DNA of 64,000 nucleotides from Candidatus Bandiella numerosa (GCF_029981845.1 NZ_CP104164.1:1178001-1242000); one strand, 5' to 3'; shown: positions 1 to 9,921, counted from the first letter of the stretch. Program-made: numbers and translations. Notes: a model not told the origin generated them from the sequence alone.

Positions 1-26
1 AATATCAAATACGTTAAAACTGGCAT
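1..26 (-). CDS. nuoM: Probable first codons of NADH dehydrogenase I subunit M (partial)
   Basis: An ATG on the minus strand at 26-24 opens a frame that stays open to the window edge and reads MPVLTYLI. It lies nine bases past the nuoL stop. The short peptide resembles the start of NuoM, which usually begins with a Pro-Ile-Leu and then a hydrophobic helix. In most bacteria nuoM follows nuoL directly. Only eight codons are visible and there is no clear Shine-Dalgarno sequence, so the call rests mainly on gene order. Confidence 0.4.
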
Positions 27-34
27 ACTATACA

Positions 35-1969
35 TTAACTAAATATAACAAAACAAATTATCGTTAATATACCAATAAACATAAAAAACGAATAATGATA
101 TATCATTCCTGTTTGTAGGCGACGTGAGACCCGAGAAAAATTATACACAAGCCTAGCCATACTATTTGGTATACCATCAATAATACTATTATCGACAATT
201 TTCCAAAATAAATTGCTAATTTTTTTAATACTTATAACAAATAGAAAATTATAAATTTCATCGAAGTAATATTTATTTAGTAAAATTCTATAAATTAATT
301 TGAGCTTGCCCGATATATAATTTGGCAAATTTTTATTATTAAAATAAAGTAAATAGGCCGTCATAATACCTATAATCCCTATAATTAATGGTATATATTT
401 TATGAATATAGGTAAAATATGAATCCCACTTTCATGCTTCATTGCAATAGCTACTGCACCACTCCAAAAACTGCTGGAAGCATTCGCCATTTCCAATATA
501 TATTCGCCAATATAACCACTAAATATTGCTCCTATGGCCAAAACAATCATTGGAATCATCATTGAAATTGGTGCTTCATGAATATTTTTAACAACCTTTT
601 CTTTCAGTTTAGATTCCTTATGAAAGACCAAGATTATAAGTCGCCAAGAATACAAAGCCGTTAAAAAAGCAGCAATTATTCCAATCAAAAATGCAAAATA
701 CCCCAATTTTGTTTGAGCTAAATATGCATTTTCTAATATTAAATCTTTAGAAAAATACCCAGCAAATGGGTATATTCCAGCCAATGCCAATGAACCTATC
801 CACATTAAAGTGTATGAACGTGGTAATAATTTATATAGCCCACCCATCTTCCTTATATCCTGTTCATTGTTTATTGCATGAATAACGCTCCCTGCACCCA
901 AAAACAACAGCGCTTTAAAAAATGCATGTGTCATCAAATGAAATATTGCTACTGAATATGCAGAAACTCCACAAGCAAAAAACATATAACCTAATTGGCT
1001 ACAAGTAGAATAAGCTATTATTTTTTTAATATCATTTTGTACAATTGCAATTGATGCTGCAAATAAACAGGTCAGAGCACCTATAATTGTTATTATATTT
1101 AGCGCAATTTGTGAATGCTCAAACATAAAAGAGCATCTAACCAATAGGAAAACTCCAGCCGTAACCATTGTTGCTGCATGAATCAAGGCTGATACTGGTG
1201 TCGGACCTTCCATAGCATCCGGCAACCATGTGTGTAGCCCTAATTGTGCAGATTTCCCCATACAACCTATAAACATCAATATACAAATAGTATCAATTGT
1301 AGAAAATTCTATTCCAAATAAAGAGAAATAACTGTCATAAATCCTATCTAAATTTGCAAATATTTGTTGATATTCAATAGTTTTAAAAGTTATCGCTATT
1401 AAAATTATAGATAAAGCTAATCCTATGTCACCAACTCTATTAACTAAAAAAGCTTTAATTGCAGCATTAGCAGCACTTTGTTTTTCAAACCAAAATCCAA
1501 TTAATAAAAACGAACTTAATCCAACACCTTCCCATCCTACAAAAAGTTGCAATAAATTGTCTGACGTTACCAAAATTAACATAAAAAACGTAAATAGAGA
1601 TAAATATGCCATAAATCTCTGCCTGTGCATATCATGCGACATATATCCTACTGAATATACATGAACCAATAAAGATACTAAATTAACCACCAACAACATA
1701 ACCGCCGTAACGGAATCAATATAAATAGACCATGAAGCCTGAAAAAATGATATATCCACCCATTTCATTAGCTTTATATGAATTATGTTATGATTTAATG
1801 CGACATAATTAAATATTACAACAGAAAAAACTGTAGAGACTAAAATTGCAGTTATGGTTATAATTTGGGACATCTTTGCAGATAAAGCACGCGTACCCAA
1901 GCCAACAACAATAGAAGCTACTATTGGTAAAAACAGTGTATATATCGCTAAATGCTCAATAGTAAACAT
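35..1969 (-). CDS. nuoL: NADH-quinone oxidoreductase subunit L
   Basis: This is the large antiporter-like membrane subunit of respiratory complex I, which helps couple NADH:quinone electron transfer to proton pumping in the inner membrane. The 644 residues are hydrophobic throughout, with about fifteen membrane segments, close to the usual family length. The essential glutamate sits in the GWEGVG motif (E147). Conserved lysine and histidine elements of the proton channel lie at about 239-272, including LPDAMEGPTPVSALIHAAT. The lateral helix and terminal membrane segment are present at the C-terminus. It lies 8 bases after nuoK in a nuoJ-K-L operon. The assignment is firm. Confidence 0.97.
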   Translation of the reverse strand: MFTIEHLAIYTLFLPIVASIVVGLGTRALSAKMSQIITITAILVSTVFSVVIFNYVALNHNIIHIKLMKWVDISFFQASWSIYIDSVTAVMLLVVNLVSLLVHVYSVGYMSHDMHRQRFMAYLSLFTFFMLILVTSDNLLQLFVGWEGVGLSSFLLIGFWFEKQSAANAAIKAFLVNRVGDIGLALSIILIAITFKTIEYQQIFANLDRIYDSYFSLFGIEFSTIDTICILMFIGCMGKSAQLGLHTWLPDAMEGPTPVSALIHAATMVTAGVFLLVRCSFMFEHSQIALNIITIIGALTCLFAASIAIVQNDIKKIIAYSTCSQLGYMFFACGVSAYSVAIFHLMTHAFFKALLFLGAGSVIHAINNEQDIRKMGGLYKLLPRSYTLMWIGSLALAGIYPFAGYFSKDLILENAYLAQTKLGYFAFLIGIIAAFLTALYSWRLIILVFHKESKLKEKVVKNIHEAPISMMIPMIVLAIGAIFSGYIGEYILEMANASSSFWSGAVAIAMKHESGIHILPIFIKYIPLIIGIIGIMTAYLLYFNNKNLPNYISGKLKLIYRILLNKYYFDEIYNFLFVISIKKISNLFWKIVDNSIIDGIPNSMARLVYNFSRVSRRLQTGMIYHYSFFMFIGILTIICFVIFS

Positions 1970-1977
1970 TCTATACC

Positions 1978-2298
1978 CTACCCTCTTAGCTCTTTAGTTT
2001 CGTCTATGTCAATATTCTTTTTGTTTCTAAAAAACAAAATCAATATTGCAAGACCTATGGCTGCCTCAGCTGCAGCTATAGTCAATATAAATATAACAAA
2101 AATCTGCCCTGTAATATCTTGTAGCATTTTAGAAAAAGCCACAAAATTTAAATTAACGGAGAGTAACATAATTTCTATTGAAAATAAAATATTGATGATA
2201 CTTTTTTTATTAATCATTATTCCGCATATACCTACCAAAAACAATATAGAAGTAAATATCAAAAAATGATTAATTAAAACATCACCTATTAATATCAT
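1978..2298 (-). CDS. nuoK: NADH-quinone oxidoreductase subunit K
   Basis: This small membrane subunit of complex I (MrpC-like) is part of the proton-translocating arm. The 106 residues form three hydrophobic segments. The second carries the NuoK pattern around SIEIMLLSVNLNFVAF (about residues 40-55), with its buried glutamate, and the next carries AAAEAAIGLAI with the second conserved glutamate. Length matches the family at 100-110 residues. Its start codon overlaps the nuoJ stop by four bases (ATGA), a sign of translational coupling, and nuoL follows 8 bases later. Confidence 0.96.
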   Translation of the reverse strand: MILIGDVLINHFLIFTSILFLVGICGIMINKKSIINILFSIEIMLLSVNLNFVAFSKMLQDITGQIFVIFILTIAAAEAAIGLAILILFFRNKKNIDIDETKELRG

Positions 2299-2909
2299 AT
2301 TTTCACCCCAGATCTTGACTTAACGTCTATTAAATCCAATGATTCTTCCTTACTTCTCATTATTTGATGAGTGATATTTTGCTTCTTAACTATTCTATCT
2401 GATTTTCTATGTACTAGCGTTATTGAGCCAATCATAGCTAAGAATAATATTACCCCTGCAATTTGAAATTCTAGTATGTATTCAGTGTATAATCTAGTTC
2501 CAATATATTGCAGCGAATTATCAAATAGCGCTGTATCTCTATTATTTAAAAGAGTAATAGCGTCAAAATTTATCTTTGATTTATATAGTGCATAAATAAT
2601 GACAGCTAAAAATGCTATTGAAGACAGTATCACATAAGGAGTAATCCTATTAAATGATTTCTTTGAATCATCATTATTGATATCAAGCATCATAATTACA
2701 AAAAGAAACAATATTACTACAGCTCCTACATATACAATAATTGTTGTCATTGCAATGTATTCAGCTTCTAACATCACCATCAAAATTGCAGAACAAAAAA
2801 AAGTTACTATTAAAAATAATACGGAATAAACCGGATTTTTTAAAAAAATAACCATTAATGATGTGAACAATAGCAGCATCATCAAAAAATATACTGAAAA
2901 TGAAATCAT
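2295..2909 (-). CDS. nuoJ: NADH-quinone oxidoreductase subunit J
   Basis: This membrane subunit of complex I (ND6-like) sits in the hinge of the proton-pumping arm. The 204 residues have five predicted membrane helices. The segment near residues 53-80 (AMTTIIVYVGAVVILFLFVIMM) is the recognisable NuoJ core with the glycine that forms a pi-bulge in helix 3. The last third is a hydrophilic tail ending in RSGVKI. It is the first nuo gene seen here on this strand, and the upstream 140 bases separate it from a divergent gene. Earlier nuo subunits must lie elsewhere in the genome, as is common in Rickettsiales. Confidence 0.96.
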   Translation of the reverse strand: MISFSVYFLMMLLLFTSLMVIFLKNPVYSVLFLIVTFFCSAILMVMLEAEYIAMTTIIVYVGAVVILFLFVIMMLDINNDDSKKSFNRITPYVILSSIAFLAVIIYALYKSKINFDAITLLNNRDTALFDNSLQYIGTRLYTEYILEFQIAGVILFLAMIGSITLVHRKSDRIVKKQNITHQIMRSKEESLDLIDVKSRSGVKI

Positions 2910-3049
2910 TATAAATATTTCGTAAATTACATATTCAAAGTTACATGTTCAATTTACAGGATTATACCATAAAAAATCAAGTTATTTCATTTGACTCAAT
3001 TTTATTTAATTAGTAGGGTTGAGATACGATGGGATAACTTAAATGATAT

Positions 3050-4366
3050 ATGCCTGAAATAATGATCAATAATAGCGCCTGGAGTAAATCCGGTGAAAAA
3101 GAAGGTGGAGCAAGGCCTTCAGGCGATTTTGGTGGCGTTTATACATCTGGAAACAATACAGCTTTAGTGAAGCAAGACAACTATGCCCAAGATATAGCTG
3201 AATTTTTAGGCGCCAGAATACATAATGCGACTGTTCCTAATCACTCTCCTGAACTACATTTAGCAAGAATTCCAGAATCAGTTGAAGGCGCTGAAAAAAG
3301 TGATTCCAATGTGTATCTAGTCTCCGTTTTTTTTGATAATTATAATGATCTATACAAAGATATTTATGTTAATGAAGGAGAAGTAGTGCCAAAAGATAGA
3401 CCTAGGGCTGTAGGCTCTGTTGGTAGTGAAAAAATCATGTTTAGGAAAGGGTTGAAAGATAATGGATATACTGGTTTTCCACAAGTGATGGTTACATCAT
3501 TGTTGATTGGAGATTTTGATGTTCACTGGGGAAATATAGGTGTAGTAAGAAATGCAAATCAAAAGCCAAAATTGGTACGTATAGATTTTGGAGCTGCATT
3601 TGATTCTCTAAAAGGAGAAATAGCCCCACATTCAATATCACAGCATTTACCAGGATTTGGCCCGACAAATCATTTTAGAGAATTCCCGAGAGAAATGAAA
3701 TTAAACGATGACTTTATTAAAGAACTTGAAAGAGTAGCTAAGATTGATTTAAGCCAGACAATAGATAATGCTTTTAATGAGCTTGAATCATTTTATTCTC
3801 CTCAAGCATTAAAGCAATTTGGTGAAAGACTTGGAGTAACATTTAATGACGATGACAATATTTCTGCTACTATTAAAAATCATTTAAGCGATATAATAAA
3901 AGAGAGGCAAACCTCCCTTAAAAATTTTGCAACTGAGTTAAAAATAGATTTATGTATTTCCAAAGATGCAAGGACTGATGAATGGACACTAGATAATGAC
4001 AAATTTGAACGCATCATACAGGAAAATCTAAAGTATTTTGAAGAGGTTTGCAAAGGAGAAAGAAAAATAAATCTTTACGATCTAAATCATAAAGATACTT
4101 GGAACCCATTTAGCTCCAATCCAGATGCCGCCTCTTTAAAGAGAGTCTTTATAGCTATAGCAAGCGCTATCAATAAAATACTGCCAGAATTTATGCAATT
4201 ACCTACAAATGAAACAAAAATTGAAGGCTTAATAAAAAGTAAAGTCAATATTATGCAACAACCAAATAAACATTACGAATTAACGGATAATAAAAAAGTT
4301 TCGTTTGTAGAAATGCTCGCTCCAAAAGGAAGTGCGCATGAAATTGGGGGCCTGCCAAGTAAATAA
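3050..4366 (+). CDS. Putative kinase-like protein with DxHxxN and DFG motifs (possible effector)
   Basis: No named family is certain. The N-terminal half has the marks of a kinase fold of the lipid-kinase/HipA type. There is a glycine-rich loop at 28-34 (GGVYTSG) followed by a candidate ATP lysine, K41, in ALVKQD. A helix glutamate, E51, sits in IAEFLGARI. A catalytic loop reads GDFDVHWGN (154-162: D157, H159, N162) and a metal-binding DFG lies at 179-181. The C-terminal half (about 200-438) is mostly helical and matches nothing I know. There is no signal peptide or membrane segment. Bacterial PI-kinase-like effectors (for example Legionella LepB N-domain and Rickettsia Risk1) use similar catalytic loops, so a secreted lipid or protein kinase is possible; that role is inference. 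No clear Shine-Dalgarno precedes the start, and M5 is an alternative. Confidence 0.6.
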   Translation: MPEIMINNSAWSKSGEKEGGARPSGDFGGVYTSGNNTALVKQDNYAQDIAEFLGARIHNATVPNHSPELHLARIPESVEGAEKSDSNVYLVSVFFDNYNDLYKDIYVNEGEVVPKDRPRAVGSVGSEKIMFRKGLKDNGYTGFPQVMVTSLLIGDFDVHWGNIGVVRNANQKPKLVRIDFGAAFDSLKGEIAPHSISQHLPGFGPTNHFREFPREMKLNDDFIKELERVAKIDLSQTIDNAFNELESFYSPQALKQFGERLGVTFNDDDNISATIKNHLSDIIKERQTSLKNFATELKIDLCISKDARTDEWTLDNDKFERIIQENLKYFEEVCKGERKINLYDLNHKDTWNPFSSNPDAASLKRVFIAIASAINKILPEFMQLPTNETKIEGLIKSKVNIMQQPNKHYELTDNKKVSFVEMLAPKGSAHEIGGLPSK

Positions 4367-4419
4367 CTCATACCTTTATATTTCTTGCACTTTTATCGAG
4401 CTAAAAAGATCAACAATGA

Positions 4420-5115
4420 TTGAATAAGATTGATAATTTATGTATCATACGGACATTAGTCATTTTAAATACGATTATTTTGAATAAAAGAGAAAAATTA
4501 ATTACACCAAAAGAAAACGCAAAAGTACTTCTGCATTCATGTTGTGCGCCTTGTTCTGGCGAAGTCATTCAAGCTATGGTGGAATCAGGAATTAACTTAA
4601 CAATATTTTTTTATAATCCTAATATTCATCCCAAAAAAGAATATGAGATTAGAAAAGATGAGAATGTGAAATATGCCAAAAAATTAGGTATTGATTTTAT
4701 CGATGCTGATTATGATGTGCAAAATTGGTTTAAGAGAGCAAAAGGCTTAGAACTTGAACCAGAAAGAGGAAAGAGGTGCACAATGTGCTTTGACATGAGG
4801 TTTGAGAGAACTGCATTATTTGCTTATGAAAATGGTTTTGAAATTATCACAAGTTCACTTGGCATTTCCAGATGGAAAGATATGGATCAGATTAATCAGT
4901 GCGGGATAAAATCTGCTTCTAAATATCCAGGTATCAGCTATTGGACCTATAATTGGAGAAAGAACGGAGGCAGTTCAAGAATGTATGAAATAGCAAAAGA
5001 TGAAAGTTTTTATAAACAAGAATTTTGTGGTTGTGTTTATTCTTTAAGGGATACTAATATGTGGAGAGCACTAAATGGTAAATCAGAAATAGAAATTGGA
5101 AAAAAATATTATTAA
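4420..5115 (+). CDS. queH: Epoxyqueuosine reductase QueH
   Basis: QueH (formerly DUF208) reduces epoxyqueuosine to queuosine in the wobble base of tRNAs with GUN anticodons, using an Fe-S cluster. The family signature is clear: [13 protein letters not shown] near residues 37-49 with adjacent cysteines, then [14 protein letters not shown] with a CxxC pair near 122-135, [10 protein letters not shown], and a final CGCVYSL near 202-208. The listed frame starts with TTG at 4420, directly after an in-frame stop. The homologous part begins only near residue 35, so a second TTG at 4480 may be the true start. The next gene follows five bases later. Confidence 0.92.
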   Translation: MNKIDNLCIIRTLVILNTIILNKREKLITPKENAKVLLHSCCAPCSGEVIQAMVESGINLTIFFYNPNIHPKKEYEIRKDENVKYAKKLGIDFIDADYDVQNWFKRAKGLELEPERGKRCTMCFDMRFERTALFAYENGFEIITSSLGISRWKDMDQINQCGIKSASKYPGISYWTYNWRKNGGSSRMYEIAKDESFYKQEFCGCVYSLRDTNMWRALNGKSEIEIGKKYY

Positions 5116-5120
5116 ATCAA

Positions 5121-5954
5121 ATGCTAAATTTAAATAATTACGACGTGTTACTTATGGATTTATGGGGTGTTTTATATGATGGGCACCACCTATATCCTGG
5201 AGCGCTGGAAACTTTACATAAACTGAGGGACTTAAAAAAAGATGTGATATTTTTTTCTAACGTTCCTAGGAGAAAATCAACAATTCAGGAATTATTGAGT
5301 ACTTTTAATGTTGATAAATCTTTATACAAAGACTTAATTGCATCTGGTGAATTTGTTAATGAATTGCTTGCCGAAAAGAAGAAATTTGGAACAAAGTATT
5401 TTTATCTTGGCTCTCCAGAATCTGAAGAAGTAATATCAAATATAAAAGAATACCAAAGAGTTGATCACCCTCAGGATGCAGATTTCAGTATCATTACTGG
5501 CATTGTAAATTATTTTGATGAAGCAATGGAATTGGCAAAAAAGGCAGTTCAATATAAAATCCCAATGCTTTGTACCAATCCTGATAGATCTTCTATCAAA
5601 AAAAATGGTGAGGTAGTACACTGCCCTGGCGTCATTGCTGAAAAATATGAGGAATTAGGTGGTGAAGTAATTTACTTTGGCAAGCCATATAAGCAAATTT
5701 ATGAATATGCTTTAAAAGACATACCTAAGTCTAAAAAAATTCTTGCTATTGGAGATAGCATGGAGAACGATATCAAAGGAGCAACGAATATGGGTATTGA
5801 TTGTGCATTGGTATGTAGCGGGATTCACAGACACGATTTAAAAATAAATGTTGGAGAATTCCCTGCAGAAGAAAATTTATTAAGATTGTATAAAGAGCAT
5901 TCACTAAAACCAACATTTGTATTAAGCATTCTAAGTGATATAATAAAGAATTAA
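5121..5954 (+). CDS. HAD superfamily class IIA hydrolase
   Basis: This is a cytoplasmic phosphatase-like HAD protein of the NagD/UmpH type, 277 residues. Motif I is DVLLMDLWGVLYDG (about 8-21), where the second nucleophile position carries tryptophan-glycine instead of the usual acid. This resembles the alphaproteobacterial TIGR01459 subgroup, which has LWGV(L/V)hdG. Motif II is FFSN near 48-51. The C-terminal acidic motif is GDSMENDIKGA at about 213-223. The class IIA cap lies between them. The substrate is unknown; a nucleotide or sugar phosphate would fit the fold. It is packed between queH and the Nfu gene, with 5 and 16 base gaps, and is probably co-transcribed. Confidence 0.87.
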   Translation: MLNLNNYDVLLMDLWGVLYDGHHLYPGALETLHKLRDLKKDVIFFSNVPRRKSTIQELLSTFNVDKSLYKDLIASGEFVNELLAEKKKFGTKYFYLGSPESEEVISNIKEYQRVDHPQDADFSIITGIVNYFDEAMELAKKAVQYKIPMLCTNPDRSSIKKNGEVVHCPGVIAEKYEELGGEVIYFGKPYKQIYEYALKDIPKSKKILAIGDSMENDIKGATNMGIDCALVCSGIHRHDLKINVGEFPAEENLLRLYKEHSLKPTFVLSILSDIIKN

Positions 5955-5970
5955 ATTTAAACTTGTAGCT

Positions 5971-6522
5971 ATGTTCATACAAACACAAGATACTCCAAAC
6001 CCTAATACCTTAAAATTTATTCCTGGTATTGATGTCATAAAACATGGTTCATCACGTCAATTTAATAAAAATGATGACTGTAAAGAATCATCTCTTGCCA
6101 AGCAACTATTTGAAATAAATGGTATTGAATCTGTGTTTTTTGGAAATGATTTTATATCCATCACAAAAAATGAAAACATCAATTGGGATGAGATTAAAAC
6201 ATTTATATTATCCAATCTTGTAGATTATTTTATTGCAGGCCTACCTGTGGTTAATGAAGTTAATACTGATAAGAAAAAGAAAAATAAGTCAAATTCAAAA
6301 ATAGAAGAACAAATCATTGAGCTTCTAGATTCAAAAATTAGACCAGCGGTAGCACAAGATGGCGGTGACATTGTATATAATAAATTTGAAAATGGAATTG
6401 TTTATTTAGAATTACATGGCGCATGTCAGGGTTGCCCCAGCTCGACGATAACATTAAAGCAAGGCATTGAAAATATGCTAAAGCATTACATTCCTGAAGT
6501 TGAATCAGTTGAATCAATATAA
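5971..6522 (+). CDS. NifU-like Fe-S cluster carrier (Nfu type)
   Basis: This is an iron-sulphur carrier that takes clusters from the ISC scaffold and delivers them to client enzymes. It has the two-domain mitochondrial/alphaproteobacterial Nfu architecture. The N-terminal Nfu domain starts with the signature MFIQTQDTPNPNTLKFIPG (residues 1-19). A lysine-rich linker lies near 92-102. The C-terminal NifU domain (about 105-183) carries the cluster-binding CQGCPSS motif. The 183-residue length is typical. Complex I, QueH and the GltD-like flavoprotein in this window are all Fe-S proteins that would need such a carrier. It precedes maeB by 20 bases. Confidence 0.95.
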   Translation: MFIQTQDTPNPNTLKFIPGIDVIKHGSSRQFNKNDDCKESSLAKQLFEINGIESVFFGNDFISITKNENINWDEIKTFILSNLVDYFIAGLPVVNEVNTDKKKKNKSNSKIEEQIIELLDSKIRPAVAQDGGDIVYNKFENGIVYLELHGACQGCPSSTITLKQGIENMLKHYIPEVESVESI

Positions 6523-6542
6523 ATTTAAGTAGGAGCTATATT

Positions 6543-8783
6543 ATGGATAATAAATTATACAAAGAAGCATTAGATTTTCACTCTCAAGATCCAAAGGGTA
6601 AAATTGCAATAAGCTTACCAAAAAAATTGATCAACAAGCATGATTTATCACTAGCATATAGTCCAGGCGTGGCAGAGCCATGCAGAGAAATATATAAGGA
6701 TTTTAATAAAATTTATGAATACACCTCAAAAGGAAATTTTGTGGCAGTAATTAGTAATGGAACTGCGGTTCTTGGATTGGGAAATTTAGGAGCAGCTGCA
6801 TCTAAACCTGTAATGGAGGGTAAAGCCGCATTATTTAAACGTTTTGCTGATATTAATTCTATTGATATAGAAGTTGACGAAACTGACCCAGAGAAATTTA
6901 TTGAAATAGTTAAAAAAATAGCGGTAAGTTGGGGTGGAATAAATTTAGAGGATATAAAAGCTCCTGAGTGCTTTATTATTGAAGAAGAATTAAAGAAATG
7001 CTTAGACATTCCTGTATTCCATGATGACCAACATGGAACTGCAATAGTTACTACTGCAGGTCTTATTAACGCTACCTACATTACTGGAAGAAAAATTGAG
7101 GATATAAAAATTGTTGTCAATGGCGCAGGAGCAGCAGCAATTGCTTGTATAAATTTAATAATTACATTAGGAGTAAAAAAAGAGAACATTATTACCTGTG
7201 ATACAAAAGGAGTGATTTATAAGGGTAGAACAGACGGGATGAATAAATGGAAAGATAATATAGCTGTTGATACAAAATTAAGAACACTAGAAGAAGCAAT
7301 GCACGGCGCTGATGTATTTATTGGTGTCTCTGCAAAAGGTGCTGTATCGAAAAGTATGGTTAAAAGTATGGCTAATAAACCAATTATTTTTGCCATGGCT
7401 AATCCTGAACCTGAAATTACTCCAGAAGAAGTGTATGAAGTTAGGAATGATGCAATTGTTGCAACAGGAAGGTCAGATTATAAAAACCAGGTTAATAATT
7501 TTATTTGTTTTCCATATTTATTTAGGGGCGCACTTGACGTAAAAGCAACAACAATAAATGACGAAATGAAAATTGCGGCTGCACACGCTTTGGCAAATTT
7601 GGCTAGAGCAGAAATTACTGAAGAAGTCCATGAGTCATGTATTGGTGGAAATTGCGCATTTGGTCCAGACTATATAATTCCAATTGCATTTGACTCAAGA
7701 CTTATGGAAGAAGTCTCTATAGCTGTAGCAAAGGCAGCGATTGATTCAGGAGTAGCAAGAGAAAAAATTACAGATTTTGACGCTTATAGAAAAAAACTTT
7801 CTGGCAGATTAAATCCATCAACAAAAATTATGGATAAATTTTTTGCCAATACTTATAAAAATCCTAAAAAAGTAATATTTGCAGAGGGTGAGGAGGATCA
7901 GGTATTAAGAGCTGCATCTGACTGGAATAAATTTGGATATGGCACAGCAATTCTAATTGGTAGAGAAGACGTAATTAACATGAAATTAAAACAGCTTAAT
8001 ATTTCTTCCTCTGGAATAGAAATTATGAATGCAGCTTTATCAGAAGATACTAAAGATTTTGCAAATCATATATATCAAAGATTCCAAAGAAAAGGTTTTG
8101 TTTATAGGGATTGCATACGACTTGTAAACAGAGATAGAAATATATTCGCAGCTGAGATGATAATCCATAAAAAGGCAGATGCTCTAGTAACTGGCATCAC
8201 TAGAAGTTACTCAAGAACTCTTGATGAGATAACTAGAGTAATTGACATCAGAACGAATCATACGCTTTTTGCTTTAAGCATTGTCACAATTGACGATAGA
8301 AATATATTCATCGCTGATACTACAATTAATGAAAATCCTTCAAGTGAAAAGTTAGCAGACATTGCAATTCAAAGTGCAGCTGAGGTTAGTAAATTAGGAT
8401 TAACCCCTAGGATTGCTTTGGTATCATCGTCAAATTTTGGAAGCTCAAATAGCTTGGAAGCAAAAAAAGTGGCAGATGCTGTTAAGATATTAGATATGAA
8501 GCATGTTGATTTTGAATATGAAGGAGAAATATCTATTGAGTTTGCTTTAAATCCTAGTAAGAATGATATGTATTCATTTTCCAGGCTTAAAAACCCTGCT
8601 AATATTCTTATTATGCCATCCCTTAGTAGCGCAGATGTTGCAGTAAAATTATTGGCGCAATTTGGTCAAGCTAAAACAATTGGTCCAATGTTATGTGGCC
8701 TTAGCAAATCTGTTCAAATACTTCCAATGAATGCAACCTCAGCTGATATTTTAAATTTTGCAGCCATAGCAGTGAGCATATAA
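6543..8783 (+). CDS. maeB: NADP-dependent malic enzyme (MaeB type, with phosphotransacetylase-like domain)
   Basis: This enzyme converts malate to pyruvate and CO2 with reduction of NADP. The 746 residues give the MaeB architecture. The malic domain covers roughly 1-420, with SLAYSPGVAEPC near 36-47, the metal site in FHDDQHGTA near 159-167 and the nucleotide fold at VVNGAGAAAIA. A phosphate acetyl/butyryltransferase-like domain covers about 430-746 (KVIFAEGEEDQVLRAA onward) and in this family is regulatory rather than clearly catalytic. A good Shine-Dalgarno (AGGAG) sits 8 bases before the ATG. For an intracellular bacterium importing host dicarboxylates this is a key entry to pyruvate. No terminator is seen after it. 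Confidence 0.96.
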   Translation: MDNKLYKEALDFHSQDPKGKIAISLPKKLINKHDLSLAYSPGVAEPCREIYKDFNKIYEYTSKGNFVAVISNGTAVLGLGNLGAAASKPVMEGKAALFKRFADINSIDIEVDETDPEKFIEIVKKIAVSWGGINLEDIKAPECFIIEEELKKCLDIPVFHDDQHGTAIVTTAGLINATYITGRKIEDIKIVVNGAGAAAIACINLIITLGVKKENIITCDTKGVIYKGRTDGMNKWKDNIAVDTKLRTLEEAMHGADVFIGVSAKGAVSKSMVKSMANKPIIFAMANPEPEITPEEVYEVRNDAIVATGRSDYKNQVNNFICFPYLFRGALDVKATTINDEMKIAAAHALANLARAEITEEVHESCIGGNCAFGPDYIIPIAFDSRLMEEVSIAVAKAAIDSGVAREKITDFDAYRKKLSGRLNPSTKIMDKFFANTYKNPKKVIFAEGEEDQVLRAASDWNKFGYGTAILIGREDVINMKLKQLNISSSGIEIMNAALSEDTKDFANHIYQRFQRKGFVYRDCIRLVNRDRNIFAAEMIIHKKADALVTGITRSYSRTLDEITRVIDIRTNHTLFALSIVTIDDRNIFIADTTINENPSSEKLADIAIQSAAEVSKLGLTPRIALVSSSNFGSSNSLEAKKVADAVKILDMKHVDFEYEGEISIEFALNPSKNDMYSFSRLKNPANILIMPSLSSADVAVKLLAQFGQAKTIGPMLCGLSKSVQILPMNATSADILNFAAIAVSI

Positions 8784-8867
8784 GGAACTTTGATGCCGTC
8801 TTAAAAGGTTTCTAATAATCGCGCAAGTATAACAGATAATAAACGGTGTTGATAGCTAATTATGAAT

Positions 8868-9854
8868 TTATAACCAACCTTTTCTTTTGAAATATAGATA
8901 TGGTATTATCCCCGTTATAACTATTAATACAAGTGCAAGTGAATATCCATATTTGAAGCTAAGTTCAGGCATATAATGAAAATTCATCCCATATATACTA
9001 GCCATTAATGTTGGCGGCATGAATACTGCAGCAGCTATAGTAAAAGCCTTAATGATTAGATTCTGCTCCACAGATATCATACCAAGTGTCGCATCTAATA
9101 AAAAGCTATTCCTCTGAGATAAAAAATTTGCATATTCACCAAGTGAACTAATCTCCCTTGAAATATGTTTTATTCTAAGTCTTGAGTCCTTTTTATTCAT
9201 GTACCTTGCATTATCTATTTGGCTAAAATAAATTATCATCCTATTTAAACTTACCAAACTTTCCCTATTTTTCGATATAATTGTTCCTGTACTCCCTATC
9301 CTTCTGATTATATCATTATAAAATTCAGAGGAGTTCTTTTTTCTATCTATTGGCTTTTCAAATACTACCTTTAACAAATTATCTATTTCGTTACCTACTT
9401 CTTCTAAAATATCTGCGCAACAATTTACAACAAAGTCAATGATTGTTGTCAACACATATTCTGGAGTAAAAACTTTATCCTTATTTCTATTAATCCACGA
9501 ATTCAGATAATCAAATGACTTTGGTTTATCATACCTAGTTGTAACCAGATATTCGTTCGTCATAATAAATGTTATGGCAGTACTGTCAGGATAATCTTCA
9601 CATGCTTTATCCATTATTGTTACCGTCATATATTCAACATCCTTCTCCATATAAAAGGGACTTATGACTTCAAATTTATCCATTTCCTCTTCTGTCGGAG
9701 CTTCAATATTCAGTATTTTTTCTATATATTTTTCTTCACTTGGTTCAGGTTCTATAAGATCTATCCAGATTGTGTTGTCAGGTAATGGATCATTTATTTT
9801 TATTTCTCTTTTCTCAATGACCTTATCTTTGTTTCTATAAATAACTACAATCAT
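8868..9854 (-). CDS. corA: CorA family magnesium/divalent cation transporter
   Basis: This is an inner-membrane channel for Mg2+ or related divalent cations. The 328 residues match CorA length. A large acidic cytoplasmic domain is followed by a long stalk helix and two C-terminal membrane helices. The signature YGMNFHYMPEL lies in the loop between the two helices, with GMN at 289-291, and the basic tail FKRKGW ends the protein. It is convergent with maeB and lies downstream of dgt on the same strand, with about 67 bases between them. The cation is not decided by the sequence; CorA relatives may carry Mg2+, Co2+, Ni2+ or Zn2+. Confidence 0.95.
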   Translation of the reverse strand: MIVVIYRNKDKVIEKREIKINDPLPDNTIWIDLIEPEPSEEKYIEKILNIEAPTEEEMDKFEVISPFYMEKDVEYMTVTIMDKACEDYPDSTAITFIMTNEYLVTTRYDKPKSFDYLNSWINRNKDKVFTPEYVLTTIIDFVVNCCADILEEVGNEIDNLLKVVFEKPIDRKKNSSEFYNDIIRRIGSTGTIISKNRESLVSLNRMIIYFSQIDNARYMNKKDSRLRIKHISREISSLGEYANFLSQRNSFLLDATLGMISVEQNLIIKAFTIAAAVFMPPTLMASIYGMNFHYMPELSFKYGYSLALVLIVITGIIPYLYFKRKGWL

Positions 9855-9921
9855 GCTTAATAGAATATTTTAAAACTTTTACTTCTATACAATATACCAC
9901 ATATTAGAAATATTGTAAGGG

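Noticed and set aside
6713..7009. 98-codon minus-strand frame inside maeB
   Set aside because: It is wholly antisense to a well conserved catalytic domain and shows no start signal.
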